A DNA stretch of 64,000 nucleotides, taken from Agathobaculum hominis. GTDB lineage: Bacteria; Bacillota; Clostridia; Oscillospirales; Butyricicoccaceae. The stretch lies in the NCBI RefSeq assembly GCF_014288055.1, contig NZ_JACOPK010000004.1:124001-188000 (forward strand), given 5' to 3'. The notes under the pieces are model-generated. The model ran no database searches. It was not told where the DNA came from and worked only from the letters and a program-made list of their open reading frames with translations. Position numbers and translations under genes: made by a program. Shown here one piece after another: positions 8,266-17,141 of this stretch. Positions within the stretch are counted from its first letter, which is position 1. Each line of letters starts with the position of its first letter.

Positions 8266-9342
8266 TTAGAGCTGCTCGCGAATCAGCGTGCCCATCTCGG
8301 ATGTGGACAGCACCTTCTCGCCTTTAGCAGCGATATCCGCAGTGCGGTGGCCGGCGTTCAGCACGTTCTCGACAGCGGTTTCGATGGCATCCGCCTCGGC
8401 CTTGAGGCCGAACGAGTAGCGCAGCATCATTGCGCAGGACAGGATGGTAGCGATCGGGTTTGCGATGCCCTTGCCTGCGATATCCGGCGCGGAGCCGTGG
8501 ATCGGCTCGTACATACCCTTGCCGCTCTCGTTCATCGAGGCGGACGGCAGCATACCGATGGAGCCGGTGATCATGGAGGCCTCATCGGACAGAATATCAC
8601 CGAACAGGTTGCCGGTTACGATAACGTCGAACTGGCTCGGATTGCGGACGAGCTGCATCGCGCAGTTATCGACATACATATCGGTGTACTCAACTTCCGG
8701 GTACTCGTCCTTGATGCGGTGCATGGTCTCGCGCCATACGCGGCTGGTTTCGAGCACGTTCGCCTTGTCGACCGAGCAGACCTTCTTGCTGCGCTTCATC
8801 GCCATTTCGAAGGCGCGGCGGCCGATGCGCTCGACCTCGTAGACCGAGTAGTTCATATCGTCCGCGCCGGTCTCGCCCCAGCCCTTGTCGCTCTCACGGC
8901 GGTAGTGCTTGCCGAAGTAGACATCGCCGGTCAGCTCGCGGCAGACAAGGATGTCGAAGCCGTCACCGATGATCTCCGGTTTGATCGGGCAGGCATCCGC
9001 CAGCGCCTTGTGCATCTGCGCCGGGCGCAGGTTGACAAACAGGCCGAGCGCGGCGCGCAGGCCGAGCAGCGCCTTCTCCGGACGCTTTTCACTCGGAACC
9101 TCGTCCCACTTCGGACCGCCGACCGCGCCGAGCAGCACGGAATCTGCATTCTTACAGATCTCGATGGTCTCCTCGGTCAGCGGGATGCCGTTCTTGTCGA
9201 TCGAGCAGCCGCCTGCAAGGACTTCCTGAAAATTGAAGCTGTGGCCGAACTTTTCGCCAACCTTATCGAGCACGAGCATAGCCTCGGAGACGATCTCCGG
9301 ACCGATGCCGTCGCCTTTTACTACTGCGATATTATAATTCAT
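8266..9342 (-). CDS. leuB: 3-isopropylmalate dehydrogenase
   Basis: A 358-residue LeuB, which oxidises and decarboxylates 3-isopropylmalate with NAD+ in leucine synthesis. It starts MNYNIAVVKGDGIGPEIV and carries FGAVGGPKWD-type (LLGAVGGPKWDEVP), RELTGDVYFGKH (the LeuB-specific active-site Tyr in the ELTGG/DxYFG loop), DKANVLETSRVWR, and the C-terminal NPIATILSCAMMLRYSFG with HGSAPDIAGKGIANP. The true start is the ATG 5 bp after the leuD stop; the longer frame is a leuD shadow. Last gene of leuA-leuC-leuD-leuB. Confidence 0.97.
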   Translation of the reverse strand: MNYNIAVVKGDGIGPEIVSEAMLVLDKVGEKFGHSFNFQEVLAGGCSIDKNGIPLTEETIEICKNADSVLLGAVGGPKWDEVPSEKRPEKALLGLRAALGLFVNLRPAQMHKALADACPIKPEIIGDGFDILVCRELTGDVYFGKHYRRESDKGWGETGADDMNYSVYEVERIGRRAFEMAMKRSKKVCSVDKANVLETSRVWRETMHRIKDEYPEVEYTDMYVDNCAMQLVRNPSQFDVIVTGNLFGDILSDEASMITGSIGMLPSASMNESGKGMYEPIHGSAPDIAGKGIANPIATILSCAMMLRYSFGLKAEADAIETAVENVLNAGHRTADIAAKGEKVLSTSEMGTLIREQL

Positions 9343-9346
9343 GAGA

Positions 9347-9838
9347 TTATGCCTCTCTCTCCTTGAGCGACTTGAGCAGGCCGCCCGCCTTGATGATGTT
9401 CTGGATAAACGGCGGGAATGCAGCCGACTGCCAGCTCTCGCCCTTGGTAACATCGGTGATCACGCCGGTGTCGAAGTTTACCTCTACCTCGTCGCCTGCG
9501 TCGATGCCGTTCGCCGCTGCCTCGCACTCGAGGATGGGCAGGCCGATGTTGATCGCATTGCGGTAGAAGATACGCGCGAACGAGGATGAGATAACGCAGG
9601 AAACGCCGTTCTCGCGGAGAACGAGCGGTGCGTGCTCACGGGAGGAGCCGCAGCCGAAGTTGCGGGTCGCAACCACGATGTCGCCCGGGTGCATATTCTT
9701 TACAAAATCCGCGTCGATGTCCTCCATTGCATGGGTGGACAGCTCCTTCGGGTCTGCAATATTCAGATAACGTGCGGGAATGATAACGTCGGTATCGACG
9801 TTATCGCCGTACTTGAAAACCTTGCCTTTTGCGTTCAT
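9347..9838 (-). CDS. leuD: 3-isopropylmalate dehydratase small subunit
   Basis: A 163-residue LeuD of the short, type-2 class found in clostridia and archaea. It begins with KVFKYGDNVDTDVIIPARYL and contains RNFGCGSSREHAPL, the swivelling-domain motif that contributes active-site residues, then SSFARIFYRNAINIGLP. It partners with LeuC to isomerise 2- to 3-isopropylmalate. The start is the ATG after a GGAGG-type site 17 bp beyond leuC; the much longer frame upstream overlaps leuC and is not coding. Confidence 0.97.
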   Translation of the reverse strand: MNAKGKVFKYGDNVDTDVIIPARYLNIADPKELSTHAMEDIDADFVKNMHPGDIVVATRNFGCGSSREHAPLVLRENGVSCVISSSFARIFYRNAINIGLPILECEAAANGIDAGDEVEVNFDTGVITDVTKGESWQSAAFPPFIQNIIKAGGLLKSLKEREA

Positions 9839-9855
9839 GGTATGTGTTTCCTCCC

Positions 9856-11118
9856 TTACTTCAGGTCGTCCGGCGCACAGATGTAGCCTGCAACTGCGCT
9901 TGCTGCGGCGACTGCCGGGCTTGCCAGATAAATTTCCGAGGTGATATGACCCATACGGCCTACAAAGTTGCGGTTGGTGGTGGAAACCGCCTTTTCGCCG
10001 TGCGCCAGAATGCCCATATGACCGCCAAGGCACGGACCGCAGGTCGGCGTGGAAACGATAGCGCCTGCCTGAATGAAGATCTTGGTCAGGCCCTCCTCGA
10101 TGCACTGGAGATAAACATCCTGCGTCGCCGGGATGATGATGGTGCGCACATTCGGATTTACCTTGCGGCCCTTCAGAATTTCAGCTGCAACGCGCATGTC
10201 ATCAATACGGCCGTTGGTGCAGGAGCCGATGACCGACTGCTGGACTTCGATATGGCCGAGCTCGTCGATGGTCTTGGTGTTCTCCGGGAGGTGCGGGCAC
10301 GCAATGGTCGGACGGAGCGCGGACAGGTCGATCTCGATGGTCTGCTCATACTCAGCGTCAGCGTCGGCCTCGAATGCGGTGATGTTGCGGTCAACGCGGC
10401 CCTTGATGTAGTCCATCGTCTTGTCGTCCACCGGGAAAATGCCGTTCTTCGCACCGGCCTCGATCGCCATGTTGCAGATGGTGAAGCGGTCGTCCATGGA
10501 CAGTTCATGCGCGCCTTCGCCGACGAACTCCATCGACTTGTACAGAGCGCCGTCCACGCCGATCTTGCCGATGATGTGCAGGATGACGTCCTTGCCGGAA
10601 ACCCACGGGCTCAGCTTGCCCTTGAGAACGAACTTGATCGCGCTCGGAACCTTGAACCATGCTTTGCCGGTAGCCATGCCTGCCGCGAGGTCGGTCGAGC
10701 CAACGCCGGTCGAGAACGCGCCCAGCGCGCCGTAGGTGCAGGTGTGGCTGTCCGCGCCGATGATCAGCTCGCCGGGAGCGGTCAGACCTTTTTCCGGGAG
10801 CAGCGCATGCTCGATGCCCATTGCGCCGACGTCGAAGAAGTTAACGATGTTATACTTCTTCGAAAACTCACGGCACTCCAGACACTGCTCTGCGGACTTG
10901 ATGTCCTTGTTCGGAGCGAAGTGATCCATTACGAGGGCAATCTTGGTGTTGTCGAATACCTTGCTGAAACCGGCTTTTTCCATCTCGCGGATGGCAACAG
11001 GGCCGGTAATGTCGTTCGCGAGCGTCAGATCGACGTTTGCTTCGATGAGCTGTCCTGCGGTCACGCTGTCAAGACCTGCGTGCTTCGCGAGGATTTTCTG
11101 CGTCATAGTCATACCCAT
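9856..11118 (-). CDS. leuC: 3-isopropylmalate dehydratase large subunit
   Basis: A 420-residue LeuC of the clostridial/archaeal HacA-like size class (the E. coli form is about 466). It binds a 4Fe-4S cluster through three cysteines: the first in VIGSCTNGRIDD and the pair in TPTCGPCLGGHMG. Other landmarks are DHFAPNKD, GADSHTCTYGALGAFSTGVGSTD and the end motif TNRNFVGRMGH. AGGAGG lies eight bases before the start. It is located between leuA (26-bp gap) and leuD. Confidence 0.97.
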   Translation of the reverse strand: MGMTMTQKILAKHAGLDSVTAGQLIEANVDLTLANDITGPVAIREMEKAGFSKVFDNTKIALVMDHFAPNKDIKSAEQCLECREFSKKYNIVNFFDVGAMGIEHALLPEKGLTAPGELIIGADSHTCTYGALGAFSTGVGSTDLAAGMATGKAWFKVPSAIKFVLKGKLSPWVSGKDVILHIIGKIGVDGALYKSMEFVGEGAHELSMDDRFTICNMAIEAGAKNGIFPVDDKTMDYIKGRVDRNITAFEADADAEYEQTIEIDLSALRPTIACPHLPENTKTIDELGHIEVQQSVIGSCTNGRIDDMRVAAEILKGRKVNPNVRTIIIPATQDVYLQCIEEGLTKIFIQAGAIVSTPTCGPCLGGHMGILAHGEKAVSTTNRNFVGRMGHITSEIYLASPAVAAASAVAGYICAPDDLK

Positions 11119-11144
11119 AACAGTTTTCCTCCTGCGGATTGCGA

Positions 11145-12656
11145 TTAGTCGTTAAAATACTTGTTGATGCCGTTGATATACGCCTTGATAGAAGCCTCGA
11201 TAACGTCAACCGATACGCCGCGACCGGTGACGAGCTCGTCGCCGCCGCCCACGCGGATCTTGACGATCGCTTCGCTCTGTGCGTCCTCACCGTCGGTCAG
11301 TGCGCGCAGCGAGTAATCCTCGAGCTCGATATCCTTGCCGACGATCTTGTTGATGGCCTGGAAGGATGCGTTGATCGGGCCGTCGGAGGCAGCGGCACGC
11401 TCAAAGGTCTCGTCACCCTTTCTGACACGGATGACTGCGGTAGAGGTGATGGTGTTGCCGGAGTTGATGACGAAGCGGTCGAGGATGTAGCGCTCCTCGC
11501 CGGAAACCGGAACGGCGCCGATCAGGCCCTCGAGGTCGCGATCCTTAATGACCTTTTTCTTGTCAGCCAGAATCTTGAACTTCTCGAATGCCTTTTCGAG
11601 CTTCTCCTTGTCGAGCGTGTAGCCGAGCTCATGCAGACGCTCCTCGAATGCATGGCGGCCGGAGTGCTTGCCAAGGACGATCGCATTCTTCGGAATGCCG
11701 ACAGATTCCGGGGTCATGATCTCGTAAGTTTCCTTGTTTGCCATGACACCGTGCTGATGGATACCTGCCTCGTGTGCGAACGCATTCGCACCGACGATCG
11801 CCTTGGTCGGTGCAACAGCAACGCCGGTGATGGTCTGGATCATGCGGCTTGCGCGGTAGATCTGGGTGGTTTCGATGTTGCAGCCGATGCCGAAGTGATC
11901 TGCGCGGGTCTTGAGCGCCATGACGCACTCCTCCATGGAGGCGTTGCCTGCACGCTCGCCGATGCCGTTGATGGTGCATTCGATCTGGTCGATACCGGCT
12001 TCAACGCCCGCGAGAGAGTTTGCAACCGCCATGCCGAGGTCGTTGTGCATATGACAGGACAGAACGATGTTTTCGATGCCGGTGGTGTGCTCGCGCAGAT
12101 ACTTGATGCGTGCGGCGTACTCCTCCGGGATCATGTAGCCGACGGTATCCGGAATGTTGATGGTGGTAGCGCCTGCCTTGATAGCGGTTTCGACAACGCG
12201 GCACAGGAAGTCGAGGTCAGTGCGGGTCGCATCCTCGGCGGAGAATTCGACATCCGAGCAGAAGCTTTTCGCGTAGGAAACGCTGTGCGCGATGGATTCG
12301 ATGACCTCGTCCGGGGTCATCTTGAGCTTGTACTCCATATGTACCGGGCTGGTAGCAATAAAGGTATGGATACGGGCAGATTCAGCGCGGCGGATCGCAT
12401 TGTAGGCTGCCTCGATGTCCTTGTCTACGCTGCGCGCAAGCGAGCAGATGGTCGCGCCGCGAACGGTATCAGCGATTGCTGCGATCGCAGCTGCATCACC
12501 GGGAGACGCAGCTGCAAAGCCGGCCTCGATGATGTCGACCTTGAGCGCTTCGAGCTGCTTTGCGACCTCAATCTTCTCGTTGAGGTTCATGGAGCAGCCG
12601 GGAGACTGCTCGCCGTCGCGCAGAGTCGTGTCAAAAATCTTAATCGTTCTACTCAT
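11145..12656 (-). CDS. leuA: 2-isopropylmalate synthase
   Basis: A 503-residue LeuA that condenses acetyl-CoA with 2-ketoisovalerate, the committed step of leucine synthesis. The catalytic TIM barrel starts IKIFDTTLRDGEQSPGCSMN (metal-binding Asp, Arg), has SCHMHNDLGMAVANSLAG and NGIGERAGNASMEE; the C-terminal third (about residues 370-503) is the leucine-sensing LeuA regulatory domain, ending with VTGRGVSVDVIEASIKAYINGINKY. So both feedback inhibition and T-box control are expected. First gene of the operon. Confidence 0.97.
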   Translation of the reverse strand: MSRTIKIFDTTLRDGEQSPGCSMNLNEKIEVAKQLEALKVDIIEAGFAAASPGDAAAIAAIADTVRGATICSLARSVDKDIEAAYNAIRRAESARIHTFIATSPVHMEYKLKMTPDEVIESIAHSVSYAKSFCSDVEFSAEDATRTDLDFLCRVVETAIKAGATTINIPDTVGYMIPEEYAARIKYLREHTTGIENIVLSCHMHNDLGMAVANSLAGVEAGIDQIECTINGIGERAGNASMEECVMALKTRADHFGIGCNIETTQIYRASRMIQTITGVAVAPTKAIVGANAFAHEAGIHQHGVMANKETYEIMTPESVGIPKNAIVLGKHSGRHAFEERLHELGYTLDKEKLEKAFEKFKILADKKKVIKDRDLEGLIGAVPVSGEERYILDRFVINSGNTITSTAVIRVRKGDETFERAAASDGPINASFQAINKIVGKDIELEDYSLRALTDGEDAQSEAIVKIRVGGGDELVTGRGVSVDVIEASIKAYINGINKYFND

Positions 12657-12689
12657 GGTTTCTTGTCCTCTCCTTCGGGTAATGTTTGT

Positions 12690-12970
12690 CGTACAGGGAC
12701 AAAAAAAGCTCCGTCCCTTAATTCTGCATTAAGAGACGAAGCGAAAGCTCCGCGGTACCACTCTTGTTGCCGCAGAAAAAACTGCGACCACTCTAAGCGC
12801 ATCCATCAATGCGCAGTCCGTATAACGGCGGACATTCCGTTCCATCTTACCGGCACAAAAGGCTTTCAGCGGACAGTTCCCGGGCGAGTTTCACTGCATT
12901 TCGACGCTGCTTTACACCGGACAACAGCTCTCTGAGGACGAAAGTACAATTACTTTACCCGTTCATCACC
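12690..12970 (-). promoter_or_regulatory. T-box leader of the leu operon (tRNA-Leu sensing)
   Basis: On the minus strand the leader shows a stem I with the AGAGAGC element (near 12,930), a possible specifier CTC (Leu) in GAAACTCGCC near 12,895-12,905, then the T-box TGGTACCGCGG at about 12,751-12,762, which pairs with the tRNA acceptor end. It is followed by a terminator hairpin (GCTTCGTCTCTTAAT ... ATTAAGGGACGGAGC) with seven Ts near 12,700. Uncharged tRNA-Leu should favour the antiterminator and switch on leuACDB. The specifier assignment is inference. Confidence 0.9.
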
Positions 12971-12986
12971 TTTATCATATGTTATT

Positions 12987-13015
12987 ATATTATCCCCTGC
13001 GCACTGCATTGTCAA
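12987..13015 (-). promoter_or_regulatory. Sigma-A promoter for the leu T-box leader
   Basis: TTGACA (minus strand, 13,010-13,015) and TAATAT (12,987-12,992) separated by 17 bp, immediately upstream of stem I of the T-box. Confidence 0.7.
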
Positions 13016-13066
13016 GAGAAAATTTCGAAGTTTCGCCGTTATTTTACATATGCCATCCCGGACGGC

Positions 13067-13095
13067 TTGCGAAGCATGATAATATCTGATATAAT
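13067..13095 (+). promoter_or_regulatory. Sigma-A promoter for the symporter gene
   Basis: TTGCGA (13,067-13,072), 17 bp, then a perfect TATAAT (13,090-13,095), about 50 bp before the symporter start. It diverges from the leu promoter. Confidence 0.6.
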
Positions 13096-13145
13096 ATTTG
13101 TTATCTCTGGGATAAAGAGAAAATAAAAAAGAGGAGTATGTAACA

Positions 13146-14333
13146 TTGAAACAACTTGGACTGCTGGTTAGACTCATTATCGGCATCATCGCCGGTATGC
13201 TGATCGGCCTTTGCGGAGGCTGGTTCGGCATTGCGGATACGACGGGATTTGTTGCGGTCATTCGGCTGCTCGCGACGTTCACCTCGCTGTTCTCCACTTT
13301 CCTGTCCTTCATGATTCCGCTGATCATCATTGCCTTCATCACGGTCGGCATGGCGGAGCTGGGTAAGAAGGCAAACCGCCTGTTCGGCCTGACGCTGCTG
13401 CTTGCCTACGGCACGACGACGATCTCCGGTTTTCTTACCTTTTTTATCGGTAAGGCGTTCCTGCCGTCGCTCATCAAGCCGATCACTGGCGATATCCTCG
13501 AAAGCAACGCATTCGAGCCGTTCTTCACCATCGAGGTCACCCCGATCTTCGGCGTTATGACTGCGCTCGTGCTTGCATTCGTTCTCGGCATCGGCATGGC
13601 AAACCTCAAGGGCGATTCCATGCTCAAGGTTTTCCGTGATCTTCAGAACATCGTTTCCGGCGTGCTGCGCCACGTGATCATTCCGCTTATTCCGGTGCAT
13701 ATCGCAGGTCTGTTTGCCAATATTTCGGCGGAGGGCCGTCTTGCTGCAACCGTTAAAATGTTCGCGTCGCTGTACGCAATCATCATCGTGCTTCAGCTGC
13801 TCTACATTCTTTCTCAGTTCCTTCTGGCGAGCGGCGTATGCAGAAAGAACCACCTGAAGAGTATCAAGAATGTCGCCCCTGCGTACTTTACCGCCCTCGG
13901 TACTCAGTCCTCTGCGTCTACGATACCGGTAGCGCTGAACTGTGCGTACAGCAATAACGTAAACCGCGATGTTGCCGATTTCGTTGTTCCGCTCTGCGCG
14001 ACCATCAACCTCAACGGCGATACCATTTGTCTGGTGCTCGGCTCGATGGGCATTATGCTCGCAAGCGGCATGAACCCGACGCTCGCTGTGTTCGCGCCGT
14101 TCATTCTCATGCTCGGCGTTACTATGGTAGCGGCTCCGGGCGTCCCGGGCGGCGGCGTTATGGCGGCTCTCGGCCTTATCACCTCGATGCTCGGCTTTAC
14201 CGACCCGATGCAGCAGCTCATCATTGCACTGCACTTCTCGCAGGACAGCTTCGGAACGGCGGCGAACGTTACCGGCGACCAGGCGCTTGCGCTGATCGTG
14301 GATGAGGTAGACCGCAAGAGCGGCAAGGAGTAA
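13146..14333 (+). CDS. Dicarboxylate/amino acid:cation symporter (DAACS family)
   Basis: A 395-residue polytopic transporter of the glutamate/aspartate-serine symporter family. Features: STFLSFMIPLIIIAFITVGMAELGKK in the N-terminal half, the serine-rich reentrant loop GTQSSASTIPVAL (HP1), the ion-binding ATINLNGDTICL segment (family NMDGT-like TM7 position), and the HP2-like GVPGGGVMAAL. The start is TTG, preceded by GAGGAG; the nearer ATG is followed at once by a stop. Substrate (glutamate, aspartate, serine or a dicarboxylate) is not resolvable. Confidence 0.88.
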   Translation: MKQLGLLVRLIIGIIAGMLIGLCGGWFGIADTTGFVAVIRLLATFTSLFSTFLSFMIPLIIIAFITVGMAELGKKANRLFGLTLLLAYGTTTISGFLTFFIGKAFLPSLIKPITGDILESNAFEPFFTIEVTPIFGVMTALVLAFVLGIGMANLKGDSMLKVFRDLQNIVSGVLRHVIIPLIPVHIAGLFANISAEGRLAATVKMFASLYAIIIVLQLLYILSQFLLASGVCRKNHLKSIKNVAPAYFTALGTQSSASTIPVALNCAYSNNVNRDVADFVVPLCATINLNGDTICLVLGSMGIMLASGMNPTLAVFAPFILMLGVTMVAAPGVPGGGVMAALGLITSMLGFTDPMQQLIIALHFSQDSFGTAANVTGDQALALIVDEVDRKSGKE

Positions 14334-14352
14334 ATCGAAGAAAGGAGACAGC

Positions 14353-14928
14353 ATGGAAATTCTGCTTGACATCATTCGGAGTGTGGACTACAATATCCTG
14401 CTCCTTATCGCGGACAGGCTCCGCGGCGGCATGCTCGACCCGGTCATGACCATGCTGTCTCTGATTGGGAACGGCGGCGCAGTCTGGATCACGCTCGCGG
14501 TCCTGCTGCTGTTCTTTCGAAAAACGCGGCGCGCAGGCGCAGCCATGCTGCTCGCGATGCTCGCGGGATTCCTTGTAGGTAATCTGTGGCTCAAGGAGCT
14601 GGTCATGCGGCCGCGGCCGTTCGTTACGCACAGTGATCTGACCGCACTGCTCGCTCCGGGCGATCGGTGGTCGTTTCCATCGGGACACGCGCTCTCGTCA
14701 TTTGCGGCGGCGACGGCACTCTGGTGCTTTCATAAAAAGACCGGCGTGCTCGCGCTCGTTCTTGCGGCGCTTATTGCATTCTCGCGACTGTACGCGAGCG
14801 TACACTATCCCACCGATGTTCTTGCAGGCATGCTTATCGGCATTGTACTCGGTCATGCGGCGGCGTTTCTGACCGACCGCATCATCGACACATTCCATTC
14901 CATCCGGCTGAGAAAGGGCGACAAATGA
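14353..14928 (+). CDS. PAP2-family membrane phosphatase (undecaprenyl-diphosphatase type)
   Basis: A 191-residue six-helix membrane protein with all three PAP2 motifs: KELVMRPRP (C1), PSGHALSS (C2) and SRLYASVHYPTDVLAG (C3). It probably dephosphorylates undecaprenyl pyrophosphate or another lipid phosphate outside the membrane. Its stop overlaps the start of the flippase gene by 4 bp, so lipid-carrier recycling and polysaccharide export are coupled in one operon. Confidence 0.9.
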   Translation: MEILLDIIRSVDYNILLLIADRLRGGMLDPVMTMLSLIGNGGAVWITLAVLLLFFRKTRRAGAAMLLAMLAGFLVGNLWLKELVMRPRPFVTHSDLTALLAPGDRWSFPSGHALSSFAAATALWCFHKKTGVLALVLAALIAFSRLYASVHYPTDVLAGMLIGIVLGHAAAFLTDRIIDTFHSIRLRKGDK

Positions 14929-16352
14929 ACCAGTATAAACGTCTGCTCAGCAATACCTTTATCTTTGCTGTCGGCACATTCAGCTCCAAAATTCTTGTCA
15001 TCCTGATGCTGCGCTTCTACACCGGAGTGCTGACGCAGGACGAGATGGGCGTTGCAGATCTTATCATCAAGACGACAAGCATTTTGTATCCGGTCGTATC
15101 ACTGTCCATCGGACAGGCAGTTATCCGTTACGGGCTGGAGCGAAGACGGCGCAAGCCGGATGTGTTCACCATCGGTCTGCTGACAGTGGCCTGCGGCTTT
15201 CTGATCTCATTGCCGTTCAATCCCCTGCTGAAGCTTGTTCACTATAACACCTCGGCGGGCGTGGCAGGCTCACTGCTCGACTACCGCATTCTGATCTATG
15301 TGTATGTGCTGACCTCGTGCACGCAGAATGTCTGCGGCCAGTTTATCCGCGCGATCGGTTATGTCCGCCTGTATGCTATTGACGGCATCTTCCGCACATT
15401 CATGACCATTGTGCTGAACATCCTGTACCTCAAGGTGTTCCGCTGGAACATTTACGGCTACGTGGCTTCTATTATCTGCTCGGACGCTCTTTCGACCGTG
15501 TGCCTGTTTATGATTGCCAGACTCTGGAAATATTTCCGCCCGCGGCGCATCAACTTCTATCTGTGGCGCAGCATGCTGCTGTACGCGCTGCCGCTTGTTC
15601 CGGATGCGATCCTCGTCTATATCATCGGTTTCTCTGATCAGGCGTTTCTCGCCTCCATGCAGAATACCTCGGTCAGCGCGATCTATTCGATCGCCTACCG
15701 CGTGCCGACGCTCATTGCGCTCGTCGCATCCATTTTTATTGATGCGTGGCAGCTTTCCATGGTCAACAGCAATACCAAGGAGGAGCAGATCGAATTTTTC
15801 TCGAATGTCGGAAATACCTATTCCGCCATTGTATTCATCATTGCCTCGGGCGGCATCATGTGCGCAAAGCTCGCCATGACGGTGCTCGCGGTGAAGAACT
15901 ACTATATCGGCTGGACATTCATTCCCATTCTGGCGATCGGCGCAGGCTTCAACTGCCTGTCGAGCTTTCAGAAGAGTGTGTATCTGCTGGAGAAAAAAAC
16001 CGTTCCGTCCTTCCTTTCAACGGCATTTTCTGCGGTCATCAATATTGTTCTGAACGCGCTGCTCATTCCGCGTTACGGCGGAACGGGCGCCGCAGCGGCA
16101 ACGCTGACAAGCTACGTTGCTCTGTTTATTTACCGCGCACTCGACAGCCGCCGGTTTATGCCGATCCGCTGGAAGAGTCTGCGTCTGGGACTGACTGTGC
16201 TGCTGCTCGCCGTGCAGGCAGCGCTCATGCTTATCGAGCCGCCGTTCTGGCTCATCTGGCAGCTGCTGCTGTTTGGTGCAGTGGGACTGCTCAACAGCCG
16301 TGAACTGATGGCAGCATTTGCCAAGATTCTGCATCGGCACAGAAAAGCATAA
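14925..16352 (+). CDS. Lipid-linked oligosaccharide/polysaccharide flippase (MOP superfamily)
   Basis: A 475-residue membrane protein with about 12-14 hydrophobic helices, belonging to the polysaccharide synthase / MurJ-MATE-like (MOP) group. It begins NTFIFAVGTFSSKILVILMLRFYTGVLT, the usual first-helix pattern, and holds a polysaccharide-synthase C-terminal region (IPRYGGTGAAAATLTSYV). It is predicted to flip undecaprenyl-linked sugars across the membrane. The start overlaps the PAP2 gene (ATGA). Confidence 0.85.
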   Translation: MNQYKRLLSNTFIFAVGTFSSKILVILMLRFYTGVLTQDEMGVADLIIKTTSILYPVVSLSIGQAVIRYGLERRRRKPDVFTIGLLTVACGFLISLPFNPLLKLVHYNTSAGVAGSLLDYRILIYVYVLTSCTQNVCGQFIRAIGYVRLYAIDGIFRTFMTIVLNILYLKVFRWNIYGYVASIICSDALSTVCLFMIARLWKYFRPRRINFYLWRSMLLYALPLVPDAILVYIIGFSDQAFLASMQNTSVSAIYSIAYRVPTLIALVASIFIDAWQLSMVNSNTKEEQIEFFSNVGNTYSAIVFIIASGGIMCAKLAMTVLAVKNYYIGWTFIPILAIGAGFNCLSSFQKSVYLLEKKTVPSFLSTAFSAVINIVLNALLIPRYGGTGAAAATLTSYVALFIYRALDSRRFMPIRWKSLRLGLTVLLLAVQAALMLIEPPFWLIWQLLLFGAVGLLNSRELMAAFAKILHRHRKA

Positions 16353-16360
16353 ATACAAGG

Positions 16361-16384
16361 GCGCCTCGAAATCGAGGCGCTTCT
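16361..16384 (+). terminator. Terminator after the flippase gene
   Basis: Perfect 9-bp stem GCGCCTCGA/TCGAGGCGC followed by a T-rich stretch, directly after the stop codon. Confidence 0.85.
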
Positions 16385-16510
16385 TCTTTGTTCGTTTCGG
16401 CATTCCGACGAAAAATACGCTTTCTGCGCGGCTGCCCTTGCTTTTCGCTGCCCGATACGTTATACTATATGGCGTGCTGTTCGGCATTCATTGCTTCCGG
16501 ATATGAAAAT

Positions 16511-16550
16511 GACAGTTCGAAACCATCCTGTCGATAAACAAAACTAGGGA
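16511..16550 (+). promoter_or_regulatory. preQ1-I riboswitch
   Basis: Stem GACAG/CTGTC (16,511-16,515 and 16,528-16,532) encloses a 12-nt loop with AAACC, followed by the A-rich tail GATAAACAAAACTAGGG, matching the compact preQ1-I aptamer, especially the Thermoanaerobacter tengcongensis type with tail AACAAAACnAGG. A second hairpin (about 16,550-16,588, arms ACAACGA and TCGTTGT) is a plausible expression platform before the queT ribosome binding site. Confidence 0.85.
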
Positions 16551-16614
16551 CAACGAAACAGAAAATATGTTAATTTTCTCGTTGTTGTACGCATTATTTG
16601 GAGGTGAACGAAAT

Positions 16615-17115
16615 ATGGTGAAAGAAAATATGAGCAAAGCGCAAAAGCTGACATTTTCTGCGATGATCATGGCGCTCTACATTGTAGTGCTGTACTTCAC
16701 GCAGAGTTTTTCATTCGGTGCTTATCAGATCCGTATCGCAACTTCGCTTTACGGCCTTTCCTACCTGTTTCCGTTCCTGGTTTTGCCGCTTGGTTTCGCA
16801 AACTTCATCGCCAACATGCTGTTCGGCGGCCTTGGCCTGCTCGACATGTTCGGCGGCTGTATCGTCGGTATCGTTACGACCGCAATCATCGTGCTCATCC
16901 GCCGTCAGGGCTGGAGCCGATGGCTGATGATCCTCCCGATCATCCTTGTGCCGGGTCTCGGCGTTTCGACGTACCTTTCTTATCTGCTGCATGTGCCTTA
17001 CAGTGCGCTTGCACTCAGTCTCTGCATCGGCCAGACTGTTCCGGCTATCTGCGGCGCAGTACTGGTAAATGTGCTTCAGCGTGCACTCTATCCGCAGAAG
17101 ATCAAGGCAGACTGA
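16615..17115 (+). CDS. queT: Queuosine precursor transporter QueT
   Basis: A 166-residue QueT-family (ECF substrate-binding S-component type) membrane protein with about five hydrophobic helices; SAMIMALYIVVLYFTQSFSFG-AYQIRIAT and FANFIANMLFGGLGLLDMFGG are characteristic. It is predicted to import preQ1/queuine-type precursors using a shared ECF module. The ATG follows GGAGGTG by nine bases; the longer reading from 16,567 lacks a ribosome binding site. It lies downstream of a preQ1 riboswitch and upstream of queF and queC. Confidence 0.93.
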   Translation: MVKENMSKAQKLTFSAMIMALYIVVLYFTQSFSFGAYQIRIATSLYGLSYLFPFLVLPLGFANFIANMLFGGLGLLDMFGGCIVGIVTTAIIVLIRRQGWSRWLMILPIILVPGLGVSTYLSYLLHVPYSALALSLCIGQTVPAICGAVLVNVLQRALYPQKIKAD

Positions 17116-17141
17116 TTGAATTTAAAGGAGAAATGCAACCT

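Noticed and set aside
13101..14375. A 424-codon minus-strand frame opposite the symporter
   Set aside because: Composition is Arg/Glu/His-rich shadow sequence; the plus-strand symporter has clear transmembrane and HP-loop motifs.
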